A stretch of 45,525 nucleotides of DNA from GCA-002701945 sp964442015 (GTDB taxonomy: Bacteria > Fidelibacterota > Marinisomatia > Marinisomatales > TCS55). The translations under genes were made by a program, and so were the position numbers. The DNA lies in the NCBI GenBank assembly GCA_964442015.1, contig CAYTYA010000006.1, positions 1 to 45,525 of the forward strand, in the 5' to 3' direction. Below, piece after piece: positions 1 through 7,440 of the stretch. Numbering within the stretch: the stretch's first letter is position 1; each line of letters opens with the position of its first letter. The notes under the pieces were generated by a model. The model saw only the letters and a list, made by a program, of their open reading frames with translations, ran no database searches and was not told where the DNA came from.

Positions 1-41
1 AAGAAGAAGATCATGATTCAATGAGTGCAGCGGTAAGCTAA
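1..41 (+). CDS. rpoC: RNA polymerase beta' subunit, 3' fragment cut by the window edge
   Basis: The first 41 bases equal 15440-15480, the end of the complete rpoC, and stop at the same TAA. Only the last residues (DHDSMSAAVS region) are visible. The sequence does not show whether a full second rpoC lies outside the window or the contig simply begins here. Confidence 0.85.
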   Translation, partial: EEDHDSMSAAVS

Positions 42-113
42 ATAGCAGAAGGAATAATATAATTGATGTATATAAATATATATTTTAACTTGGTTGGCTA
101 TTGAGCAAATGAT

Positions 114-485
114 ATGCCGACGATAAACCAATTAGTTCGAAAAGGGAGAAAGCGTTTAGTAAAGAAAACAGCTACTCCGGCTTTAAAGGGAAATCCTCAG
201 AAGAGAGGAGTTTGCACACGTGTGTATACTACCACACCTAAGAAGCCTAATTCTGCTTTGCGTAAAGTTGCGCGTGTTAGGTTAACTAATGGGATGGAAG
301 TTACAGCTTATATCCCTGGCGAGGGCCATAACCTGCAAGAGCACTCGATTGTTTTAATTGAAGGTGGTCGTGTTAAGGATTTACCTGGTGTAAGATATCA
401 TATTGTAAGAGGAACATTAGATACATCAGGTGTATCTGATCGCACAACAAGCCGTTCAAGGTATGGTGCTAAAAAACCAAAATAA
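114..485 (+). CDS. rpsL: 30S ribosomal protein S12 (left copy)
   Basis: uS12, a 30S protein at the decoding centre that helps control codon-anticodon fidelity. The product is 123 aa, the normal length. The PKKPNS loop carries K43/K44, and the GRVKDLPGVRYH loop carries K88, D89 and P91. These are the positions where streptomycin resistance changes arise in other bacteria, and all are wild type here. D89 is the residue methylthiolated by RimO in some species. The gene starts 72 bases after the rpoC stop and heads the str-type group rpsL-rpsG-fusA-tuf. It is identical to the copy at 15553-15924. Confidence 0.98.
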   Translation: MPTINQLVRKGRKRLVKKTATPALKGNPQKRGVCTRVYTTTPKKPNSALRKVARVRLTNGMEVTAYIPGEGHNLQEHSIVLIEGGRVKDLPGVRYHIVRGTLDTSGVSDRTTSRSRYGAKKPK

Positions 486-500
486 TAAGAAAATTTAGTT

Positions 501-968
501 ATGAGAAGAAGAAGGCCAGAAAGAAGAAAAATATTACCTGATCCAGTTTTTAAAGATCTTTCTATATCAAAATTTATTAATTATTTGATGAAAGGTGGAA
601 AAAAAGGTATTGCTGAAAAAATATTTTATAATGCTTTGGATATAATCAAGCAGAGAACAAAATCTGATGGCATTAAAATATTTGAAAAAGCTATTGAGAA
701 TACATCTCCTATGGTTGAGGTAAAATCAAGAAGAATTGGTGGTGCAACATACCAGGTGCCGATTGAAGTGCCTAGAGGTCGGAAGTTTTTTCTTGCTTCG
801 CATTGGTTGATTAATTCAGCCATAGCTAGGTCTGGAAAACCGATGTCTGAAAGATTAGCTGCTGAATTTATATCTGCTTCCAATAATGAAGGTGGCGCAA
901 TTAAGAAAAAAGAAGATACACATAGGATGGCTGAGGCAAATAAAGCTTTTGCTCATTTTAGAAATTAA
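501..968 (+). CDS. rpsG: 30S ribosomal protein S7 (left copy)
   Basis: uS7, the protein that nucleates the 30S head and lies near the E site. The product is 155 aa, the usual length of the short bacterial form. The start reads MRRRRPERRKILPDPVF, and conserved segments MVEVKSRRIGGATYQVP and FAHFRN follow. It begins 15 bases after rpsL. In many bacteria S7 represses translation of the str operon, but no operator structure could be assigned here by eye. It is identical to 15940-16407. Confidence 0.98.
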   Translation: MRRRRPERRKILPDPVFKDLSISKFINYLMKGGKKGIAEKIFYNALDIIKQRTKSDGIKIFEKAIENTSPMVEVKSRRIGGATYQVPIEVPRGRKFFLASHWLINSAIARSGKPMSERLAAEFISASNNEGGAIKKKEDTHRMAEANKAFAHFRN

Positions 969-988
969 TTAGTGAGATTAATAGAAAA

Positions 989-3079
989 GTGTCAAAAAAT
1001 AATTTAAATATCGTAAGAAACATTGGGATTATGGCCCATATAGATGCAGGTAAAACTACATTAACTGAAAGAATACTCTTTTACACAGGGCGTACTCATA
1101 AGATAGGAGAGGTTCATGATGGTGGCGCTACTATGGATTGGATGGATCAAGAAAAAGAACGAGGAATTACAATAACTTCTGCTGCCACTACCGCTGAATG
1201 GAACGATCATAGAATAAATATTATTGATACACCTGGGCATGTTGATTTTACTGTTGAAGTTGAGCGTTCATTGAGAGTTTTGGATGGTTCCGTTGCTGTC
1301 TTTTGTGCGGTTGGAGGTGTTGAGCCGCAAAGTGAAACAGTCTGGCGACAAGCAGACAAATACAATGTTCCTAGGATGGCCTTTGTTAATAAGATGGATA
1401 GAGTTGGTGGAGATTATTTTAATGTTCTTGTAATGATGAAAGAACGATTAGGCGCTAATCCTTTACCTATAGTTATACCTATTGGAGCAGGAGAATTATT
1501 TACTGGGATAATAGACCTTTTAGATATGAAGGCCATACTTTATAATGAATCAACTTTAGGCGCTCGATTTGAATACTCTGATATACCTCACGATATGATT
1601 GAAGAAGCAAATAAATGGCGTCATCATCTTATTGAGGAAACTGCAGCCTATGATGAGCATTTATTAGAAAAATATTTAGAAGGCGAAGAAATTTCTGTAG
1701 ATGAGTTAAAAGCTGCTATAAGAAAAGGATGTATTGATAATACTTTTGTTCCCACGCTTTGTGGATCAGCATTTAAAAATAAGGGAGTTCAAAGACTATT
1801 AGATGCAATCGTAGATTTTTTACCATCGCCTATAGATGTTGGAGAAGTGATTGGTTATGATCCTAATGATAATGAAGTTGAAATTAAGAGAGAACCTAAT
1901 TTGGAATCTCCTTTTAGTGCCCTTGCATTTAAAATAATGACAGATCCATTCGTTGGTAGACTAACGTATATGCGTGTCTATTCGGGGAAATTAGATAAAG
2001 GATCCTATATTTATAACTCTAATATTGGCAAAAGAGAAAGAGTCAGTAGAATTCTGCAAATGCATGCCAATAAAAGAGAAGAACGTGATGAGGTTGCAGC
2101 TGGTGAGATAGTTGCTGTTGTTGGTTTAAAAAATACAAATACTGGCCATACAGTTTGCGATGAAAAACATGGTATTTTATTAGAATCTATGGATTTCCCA
2201 GAACCGGTAGTAGAAGTTTCAGTTGAGCCTGTTAGTAAAGCTGAACAGGATAATTTATCAAAAGCTTTAGCAAAACTTAGCGAAGAAGATCCAACATTCA
2301 AGCTTTCGACCAATGAAGATACTGGTCAGACGATAATTTCAGGCATGGGAGAACTGCATTTAGAAATTTTAATTGATAGATTATTAAGAGAATTTAAAGT
2401 TCAGGCTCATATTGGTAAGCCTCAGGTTGCATTTAGCGAAGCAATTACGAAAAAGGTTGAAAAAATAGATATAAAATTTGTACGACAAAGTGGTGGAAGA
2501 GGTCAGTATGGTCATGTTGTTATTAATGTTGAACCTAATGAGGTTGGAAAAGGGTTTCATTTTGAAGATAAGATTGTAGGCGGAGTAATACCTCGAGAAT
2601 ACATTCCTTCTGTTAAAAAAGGTATGGAAGAAGCTATTAAAAATGGTGTATTAGCAGGATACCCCCTTGAAGATGTTAGGGTTGAATTAGTTTTTGGATC
2701 GTATCATGATGTGGACTCTTCCGAAATGGCTTTTAAAATTGCAGGATCGATGGCAATCCAACAAGCATGTAAAAAAGCAAATCCAGTATTGATGGAGCCC
2801 ATGATGAAGGTTGAAGTAATAGTTCCTGAAGAATATTTGGGAGATGTTATGGGCGATATTAACTCTCGAAGAGGAAAAGTGGAAGGTATGGGACAGCGAA
2901 AAGAAGCTCATGTTTTAAATGCAGTAGTTCCTTTAAGTAGAATGTTTGGATATGTTACTGATTTAAGATCATTGACTCAAGGTCGTGCAGTATTTCATAT
3001 GGAATTTTCAAATTATCAACGTGTGCCATCGAAAATTGAAGCAGAAATTATCGAACAAGTACATGGAAAGGCTTCCTAA
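989..3079 (+). CDS. fusA: Translation elongation factor G (left copy)
   Basis: EF-G, the GTPase that drives translocation and, with RRF, ribosome recycling. It has 696 aa, full length. G1 is AHIDAGKTT (residues 16-24), G3 is DTPGH (80-84) and G4 is NKMD (134-137). Domains II-V follow, including a SGGRGQYGHV stretch typical of domain IV. The start is GTG, chosen because MSKNNLNIVRNIGIMAHID is the normal N terminus. No strong Shine-Dalgarno sequence precedes it. Arginine is encoded mainly by AGA and CGA, unlike the following tuf. It is identical to 16428-18518. Confidence 0.98.
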   Translation: MSKNNLNIVRNIGIMAHIDAGKTTLTERILFYTGRTHKIGEVHDGGATMDWMDQEKERGITITSAATTAEWNDHRINIIDTPGHVDFTVEVERSLRVLDGSVAVFCAVGGVEPQSETVWRQADKYNVPRMAFVNKMDRVGGDYFNVLVMMKERLGANPLPIVIPIGAGELFTGIIDLLDMKAILYNESTLGARFEYSDIPHDMIEEANKWRHHLIEETAAYDEHLLEKYLEGEEISVDELKAAIRKGCIDNTFVPTLCGSAFKNKGVQRLLDAIVDFLPSPIDVGEVIGYDPNDNEVEIKREPNLESPFSALAFKIMTDPFVGRLTYMRVYSGKLDKGSYIYNSNIGKRERVSRILQMHANKREERDEVAAGEIVAVVGLKNTNTGHTVCDEKHGILLESMDFPEPVVEVSVEPVSKAEQDNLSKALAKLSEEDPTFKLSTNEDTGQTIISGMGELHLEILIDRLLREFKVQAHIGKPQVAFSEAITKKVEKIDIKFVRQSGGRGQYGHVVINVEPNEVGKGFHFEDKIVGGVIPREYIPSVKKGMEEAIKNGVLAGYPLEDVRVELVFGSYHDVDSSEMAFKIAGSMAIQQACKKANPVLMEPMMKVEVIVPEEYLGDVMGDINSRRGKVEGMGQRKEAHVLNAVVPLSRMFGYVTDLRSLTQGRAVFHMEFSNYQRVPSKIEAEIIEQVHGKAS

Positions 3080-3103
3080 ATTTAATTAAGGAGAATAAAT
3101 AAT

Positions 3104-4294
3104 ATGTCTAAAGCAAAATTTGAACGTACAAAACCCCATGTAAATATTGGCACGATAGGCCATGTTGATCATGGTAAAACAACTTTAACAGCAGCGATTA
3201 CTCAAACGCAAAGTGCTCGCGGTTTGAGCGAGGTTCGATCATTTGATAGTATTGATAATGCTCCTGAAGAACGTGAACGTGGTATCACGATTCAAACAGC
3301 TCATGTAGAATATGAGACTGAGAATCGACATTATGCGCATGTAGATTGTCCTGGACACGCAGATTATATAAAAAATATGATAACTGGTGCAGCTCAAATG
3401 GATGGTGGAGTTTTGGTGGTAAGTGCAGCAGATGGTCCTATGCCTCAGACAAGAGAGCATGTTTTATTAGCACGTCAGGTTAATGTTCCAAGTATTGTTG
3501 TTTTTATGAATAAGACAGATCAGGTAGATGATCCAGAATTAGTTGAATTGGTAGAAATGGAATTACGTGATTTGCTTAATGAATATGATTTTCCTGGTGA
3601 TGATACTCCTATTATCAAGGGAAGCGCATTGGAAGCATTAAATAATTCTAGTGATGAAAATGCGACAAAATGCATTACAGAATTAATGGCAGCTTGCGAT
3701 TCATTTATTCCAGAGCCAAAACGTGATGTAGAACGTCCTTTTTTAATGCCAGTAGAGGATGTGTTTAGCATTACTGGTCGTGGAACGGTTGGCACAGGTC
3801 GTATTGAAAGAGGAATTATAAATGTTGGTGATGAAGTTGATATTATTGGTATGGATTCTGATACGAAATCAGTAGTAACTGGAGTAGAGATGTTCCGCAA
3901 GCTTCTTGATCAAGGTCAGGCAGGAGATAATGCGGGGTTGCTACTCCGTGGTGTTGATAAAGAAGATTTGAAGCGTGGGCAGGTTGTAGTAAAGCCAGGT
4001 AGTATTACACCTCATACAAAATTTAAAGCAAACGTGTATGTGTTAAAGAAAGATGAAGGTGGTCGCCACACTCCATTTTTTAATGGGTATCGTCCACAGT
4101 TTTATTTTCGTACAACAGATGTTACGGGTGTAGTGACATTGCCAGAAGGAACAGAAATGGTAATGCCAGGAGATAACGTAGAAATGGATGTAGAGTTAAT
4201 TACAAGTATCGCAATGGATAAGGAATTACGTTTTGCGATCCGTGAAGGTGGTCGAACAGTTGGCGCTGGTGTGGTTACAGAAATAAAGGAATAG
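3104..4294 (+). CDS. tuf: Elongation factor Tu (left copy, upstream of rpmG/tRNA-Trp)
   Basis: EF-Tu delivers aminoacyl-tRNA to the ribosomal A site as a GTP complex. It has 396 aa with G1 GHVDHGKTT (19-27), G3 DCPGH with H85 (81-85) and G4 NKTD (136-139). G4 is more often NKCD or NKVD. Domains II and III are complete. An AAGGAG ribosome binding site sits about 10 bases before the ATG. Of 23 Arg codons I count 15 CGT, 3 CGC, 3 CGA and 2 AGA, a much stronger CGT bias than the neighbours. Its place before rpmG, tRNA-Trp, secE and nusG corresponds to tufB in other bacteria. The second copy is at 18543-19733. Confidence 0.98.
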   Translation: MSKAKFERTKPHVNIGTIGHVDHGKTTLTAAITQTQSARGLSEVRSFDSIDNAPEERERGITIQTAHVEYETENRHYAHVDCPGHADYIKNMITGAAQMDGGVLVVSAADGPMPQTREHVLLARQVNVPSIVVFMNKTDQVDDPELVELVEMELRDLLNEYDFPGDDTPIIKGSALEALNNSSDENATKCITELMAACDSFIPEPKRDVERPFLMPVEDVFSITGRGTVGTGRIERGIINVGDEVDIIGMDSDTKSVVTGVEMFRKLLDQGQAGDNAGLLLRGVDKEDLKRGQVVVKPGSITPHTKFKANVYVLKKDEGGRHTPFFNGYRPQFYFRTTDVTGVVTLPEGTEMVMPGDNVEMDVELITSIAMDKELRFAIREGGRTVGAGVVTEIKE

Positions 4295-4295
4295 A

Positions 4296-4460
4296 ATGGC
4301 TGGTAATAGCAAAAGAACCATTATACAATTAGAAAGTACAGCCGGTACTGGATATAGGTATGTATTTACAAAAAGCAAACGATTGCACCCTGATCGTGTT
4401 GAATATAAAAAGTATGATCCTATAGTTCGTAAGCACGTGATATTTAAAGAATCTAAATAA
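4296..4460 (+). CDS. rpmG: 50S ribosomal protein L33, zinc-independent type
   Basis: bL33, a small 50S protein near the E site. The frame encodes 54 aa beginning MAGNSKRTIIQLESTAGTG and ending VRKHVIFKESK, close in length and pattern to the E. coli protein. It has no cysteine, so it belongs to the C-minus class that does not bind zinc. The ATG lies one base after the tuf stop. Its first five bases (ATGGC) are shared with rpsJ at the other tuf, which is where the long repeat ends. Confidence 0.95.
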   Translation: MAGNSKRTIIQLESTAGTGYRYVFTKSKRLHPDRVEYKKYDPIVRKHVIFKESK

Positions 4461-4500
4461 ATTGTTTATGAAAAATTTAAATAGGGCACTTAAATCTAAT

Positions 4501-4574
4501 AGGAGTGTAGCTCAACTAGGTAGAGCACCGGTCTCCAAAACCGGGGGTTGCGGGTTCGATTCCTGCCACTCCTG
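4501..4574 (+). tRNA. trnW: tRNA-Trp (anticodon CCA)
   Basis: A complete cloverleaf folds by hand. Acceptor AGGAGTG pairs with CACTCCT, the D arm is GCTC/GAGC, and anticodon stem CCGGT/ACCGG holds loop CTCCAAA with CCA at 4535-4537. The variable loop has five bases, and T stem GCGGG/CCTGC holds TTCGATT. The discriminator is G, as expected for tRNA-Trp. The 3' CCA is not encoded. Placement between rpmG and secE is a widespread bacterial arrangement. Confidence 0.97.
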
Positions 4575-4606
4575 CAGAATTTATATTTCTAAAAGATGGA
4601 ACTAGA

Positions 4607-4789
4607 ATGATAAGGAAACTGAAGTCATTTATTTCTGATGTTGATTTTGAAATGAAAAAGGTTTCATGGCCAACATGGGATGAGTTAAGAGGGTCTACAT
4701 ATGTTGTAATTACTCTTACATTGATTTTAGGTTTGTATTTATTTTTTGCGGACCTATTCTTGTCTAAAATATTAAGCGTGATATTATAA
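4607..4789 (+). CDS. secE: Preprotein translocase subunit SecE
   Basis: SecE clamps SecY in the inner-membrane Sec translocon. At 60 aa this is the short single-helix form. It has an amphipathic segment with the conserved KKVSWPTWDEL motif (about residues 18-28), then one membrane helix (about 33-55). Its stop overlaps the nusG start as TAATG, implying coupled translation. The secE-nusG pairing and position support the call. Confidence 0.95.
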   Translation: MIRKLKSFISDVDFEMKKVSWPTWDELRGSTYVVITLTLILGLYLFFADLFLSKILSVIL

Positions 4790-5313
4790 TGGATTGGTAT
4801 TCACTTAGAGTTATATCTGGAAAAGAAAAAAAAATTCGTGATTCTTTAATGTATGAAGTAGATCGCGAAGGATTTTCTTCAATGGTAGATCAAGTATTTG
4901 TACCATCTGAAAATATAATAGAAATGAAGGATGGTAAAAAAAAGGTAAAGAACAAAGTTTTTTTCCCAGGATATTTACTGATTAAAATGGATATGGATAA
5001 AGAGGTTAAATATTTAATTGAAAATCTTACAGGAGTGATGAGTTTTGTTGGGCCGCAAGGGAATCCTCAGTCTCTTAAAAATGATGAAGTAAACCGTATA
5101 CTGGGGGTTGTTGAAGGTTCTAAAGATAAAGAAGTTGTTACTTCATTATTTAAAGTAGGGGATCATGTTAAAGTTACAGATGGGCCTTTTATGGAATTTT
5201 CTGGTTTTGTCAAAGAAGTAAATGAAGAAAAGCAAAAATTAAAAGTATCTGTTAGTATTTTTGGTAGACCAACACCAGTTGAATTAGATTATCTACAGGT
5301 TGAAAAGGAATAA
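4789..5313 (+). CDS. nusG: Transcription termination/antitermination factor NusG
   Basis: NusG binds RNA polymerase and links it to Rho or to the leading ribosome. It has 174 aa. The N-terminal NGN domain (about 1-110) starts MDWYSLRVISGKEKKIRDSL and contains VFFPGYLLIKM. The C-terminal KOW domain (about 120-174) has the KVGDHVKVTDGPF motif. The start overlaps the secE stop by one base. Confidence 0.97.
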   Translation: MDWYSLRVISGKEKKIRDSLMYEVDREGFSSMVDQVFVPSENIIEMKDGKKKVKNKVFFPGYLLIKMDMDKEVKYLIENLTGVMSFVGPQGNPQSLKNDEVNRILGVVEGSKDKEVVTSLFKVGDHVKVTDGPFMEFSGFVKEVNEEKQKLKVSVSIFGRPTPVELDYLQVEKE

Positions 5314-5319
5314 TATAAT

Positions 5320-5745
5320 ATGGCACCCAAGCAAGAAATTGGTTTTATAAAGTTGCAAATACCTGCTGGACAAGCAAATCCAGCACCTCCAGTTGGTCCA
5401 GCTTTGGGGCAACATGGTGTTAATATTATGGATTTTTGTAAAGCATTTAATGATAAAACTAAAGATCAGATGGGAATGATAATTCCTGTAGAGATAACAG
5501 TATTTGCAGATCGTAGTTTTACATTTATTATCAAAACGCCTCCCGCTGCAGTGCTTCTCAAAAAAGCTGCTGGCATAGAAAAGGGTTCCGGTGAACCAAA
5601 TAGAGATAAAGTTGGAACAGTTAGTGAGAATGATCTTGCTCAAATTGCTGAGACAAAAATGGCAGATTTAAATGCTAATACTATTGATCAAGCCAAAGAA
5701 ATGATTCGTGGAACTGCAAGAAGTATGGGAATAGAGGTAGGTTAA
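5320..5745 (+). CDS. rplK: 50S ribosomal protein L11
   Basis: uL11 forms the GTPase-associated centre with 23S rRNA and contacts EF-G and RelA. It has 141 aa, the standard length. The N-terminal motif PAGQANPAPPVGPALGQHGV is canonical, including the prolines that matter for thiopeptide binding. The C-terminal rRNA-binding domain ends TARSMGIEVG. It follows nusG by six bases. Confidence 0.98.
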   Translation: MAPKQEIGFIKLQIPAGQANPAPPVGPALGQHGVNIMDFCKAFNDKTKDQMGMIIPVEITVFADRSFTFIIKTPPAAVLLKKAAGIEKGSGEPNRDKVGTVSENDLAQIAETKMADLNANTIDQAKEMIRGTARSMGIEVG

Positions 5746-5749
5746 TTAA

Positions 5750-6439
5750 ATGTCATTAACTAAAAATAGAAAATTGATTAATGAAAGATATGATAGAGAT
5801 AAAGAATACTCATTAGAAGAAGCTGTATCGATGATTAATGATATGAAGTTTACTAAATTTGATGAATCTGTAGATATAGCTTTAAATATGGGCGTTGACC
5901 CTCGGCATGCTGATCAAAATATTCGAATAACTACAAGTTTGCCTAGTGGTACTGGTAGTGAGGTCGTTATTTTAGTTTTGGCTCGTGGCCCGAAAGAAAA
6001 AGAGGCAAAAGAAGCTGGAGCAGATTTTGTCGGAAATGATGATTATATTGAAAAATTAAAGAATGGATGGAGTGATATCGATAAAATTGTTGCAACTCCA
6101 GATATGATGCCAAAATTGGGAAAGTTAGGTAAAATTTTAGGCCCTAAAGGTTTAATGCCTAATCCTAAAAGCGGTACTGTTACAATGGATCTTAAAAAAG
6201 CAATAAATGAATTAAAAGCTGGTCGTGTAGAATTAAGAGTTGAAAAAAATGGTATTATCCATTCAAGCTTTGGAAAAACTTCTTTTGATGAAAAAGATCT
6301 CATCGAAAATGTCCGTACAATATATGAAGCTCTATTGAAAGCCAAGCCGGCATCTGCTAAAGGTCAGTTTATTAAAAAGATAACATTATCATCAACTATG
6401 GGCCCAGGCTTTAAAGTTGATTTAACATCGATAAAGTAA
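5750..6439 (+). CDS. rplA: 50S ribosomal protein L1
   Basis: uL1 is the mobile L1 stalk protein involved in release of E-site tRNA, and in many bacteria it represses its own operon. It has 229 aa, full length. Conserved segments include GVDPRHADQNIR, the PKLGKLGKILGPKGLMPNPK region and the C-terminal TMGPGFKVD. It is four bases from rplK. I did not find a clear L1-binding mimic in the leader by eye. Confidence 0.98.
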   Translation: MSLTKNRKLINERYDRDKEYSLEEAVSMINDMKFTKFDESVDIALNMGVDPRHADQNIRITTSLPSGTGSEVVILVLARGPKEKEAKEAGADFVGNDDYIEKLKNGWSDIDKIVATPDMMPKLGKLGKILGPKGLMPNPKSGTVTMDLKKAINELKAGRVELRVEKNGIIHSSFGKTSFDEKDLIENVRTIYEALLKAKPASAKGQFIKKITLSSTMGPGFKVDLTSIK

Positions 6440-6447
6440 TATAAGTT

Positions 6448-6966
6448 ATGCCAAGTCAAAAAAATATAAATGAAGTAAAGTATCTTACCGATAAGCTTGA
6501 AAGTGCAAGCGCAGTATATTTTACTGATTACTTAGGTTTAGATGTTGATAGCATTAACAAGCTAAGATCAGACTTTTTTCATGCATCTGTCGAATTTAAA
6601 GTCACTAAAAATACTTTGTTGAAATTAGCAGCTGATAATATAAAGATTAAAGGACTTGATGATTATTTAGTTGGATCTACTGCTATTGCGATTTCTTTTG
6701 ATGAGCCTACATCGCCAGCTAGAGTATTAAAAAGTTTTATGAAGGACCACGATAAACCGGAAGTCAAAGCGATATTGTTTGATGGAAAAGTATTAGAAGG
6801 TAGTGAATATAAGAAATTCGCAAGCTTGCCATCAAAGGACGAGCTTTTATCTACATTTGTAATTATGTTGAATAGCCCAATGACCAAATTAGCGCGCACA
6901 TTGAGCTCTCCAATGGGAAATTTTGTTAATGTATTAAATAGTTTAAAAAATGAAAAATCTGAATAA
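6448..6966 (+). CDS. rplJ: 50S ribosomal protein L10
   Basis: uL10 is the base of the ribosomal stalk and anchors L7/L12 dimers through its C-terminal helix. It has 172 aa. The N-terminal rRNA-binding region shows AVYFTDYLGLDVDSINKLR and FKVTKNTLLKLA. The gap to rplA is only eight bases, too short for the long L10 leader seen in gammaproteobacteria, so any autoregulation would have to differ. Confidence 0.97.
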   Translation: MPSQKNINEVKYLTDKLESASAVYFTDYLGLDVDSINKLRSDFFHASVEFKVTKNTLLKLAADNIKIKGLDDYLVGSTAIAISFDEPTSPARVLKSFMKDHDKPEVKAILFDGKVLEGSEYKKFASLPSKDELLSTFVIMLNSPMTKLARTLSSPMGNFVNVLNSLKNEKSE

Positions 6967-6989
6967 CTTAAAGTCAAGGAGTATTAATA

Positions 6990-7373
6990 ATGGCTGAAAC
7001 TAAAAGAGCAGATGTTTTATCTTACCTAGAATCTGCAAATATGGTTGAAATATCAGAGCTTGTCTCTGAAATCGAGGAAAAGTTTGGTGTAACTGCCGCT
7101 GCGCCTGTAGCTGTTGCTGCAGCAGGACCAGCAGCTTCTGGAGATGGAGGAGCCGATGAGAAATCAGAGTTTGATATTGTTTTAACAAGCGCTGGTCAAT
7201 CAAAGATAAATGTTATTAAAGCTGTAAGAGCAATTACTAGCTTAGGATTAAAAGAAGCTAAAGAGCTTGTTGATTCTGCCCCTAAGCCAATTAAGGAAGG
7301 TGTCCCTCAAGCTGAAGCCGATGAAATAAAAGCGCAGCTTGAAGAGGCTGGTGCTGAAGTCGAGCTTAAGTAG
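6990..7373 (+). CDS. rplL: 50S ribosomal protein L7/L12
   Basis: bL12 is the multicopy stalk protein that recruits translation GTPases. It has 127 aa: an N-terminal dimerisation domain, an Ala/Gly-rich hinge (about residues 36-55) and a C-terminal domain with SKINVIKAVRAITSLGLKEA. An AAGGAG site precedes the ATG, stronger than those of its neighbours and consistent with a higher translation rate. Confidence 0.98.
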   Translation: MAETKRADVLSYLESANMVEISELVSEIEEKFGVTAAAPVAVAAAGPAASGDGGADEKSEFDIVLTSAGQSKINVIKAVRAITSLGLKEAKELVDSAPKPIKEGVPQAEADEIKAQLEEAGAEVELK

Positions 7374-7440
7374 TATTATAGTAATTACATTCTTCATTCA
7401 AAATATAATAAAATTTATAAGAACTAAGTAGGAGGTTTCT

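Larger units (their letters stand above)
1..4300. repeat. Left copy of a perfect 4.3 kb direct repeat
   Basis: This segment is identical to 15440-19739 at a constant offset of 15439. It carries the last 41 bases of rpoC plus rpsL, rpsG, fusA and tuf. Identity ends after the fifth base of the next gene: both copies read ATGGC, then T here (rpmG) and A in the other copy (rpsJ). The left limit is the window edge, so the true repeat may be longer. Synonymous and intergenic bases are also identical, which means very recent duplication, gene conversion or an assembly loop. Confidence 0.97.

Noticed and set aside
42..113. Possible promoter or S7 operator between rpoC and rpsL
   Set aside because: AT-rich, with TATA-like strings, but no spaced -35/-10 pair or clear stem; the same sequence recurs at 15481-15552 only because of the repeat.
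7374..7440. Possible attenuator between rplL and rpoB
   Set aside because: The 67 bases are AT-rich, but I could not fold a GC stem followed by a T run; nothing distinguishes it from a plain spacer.
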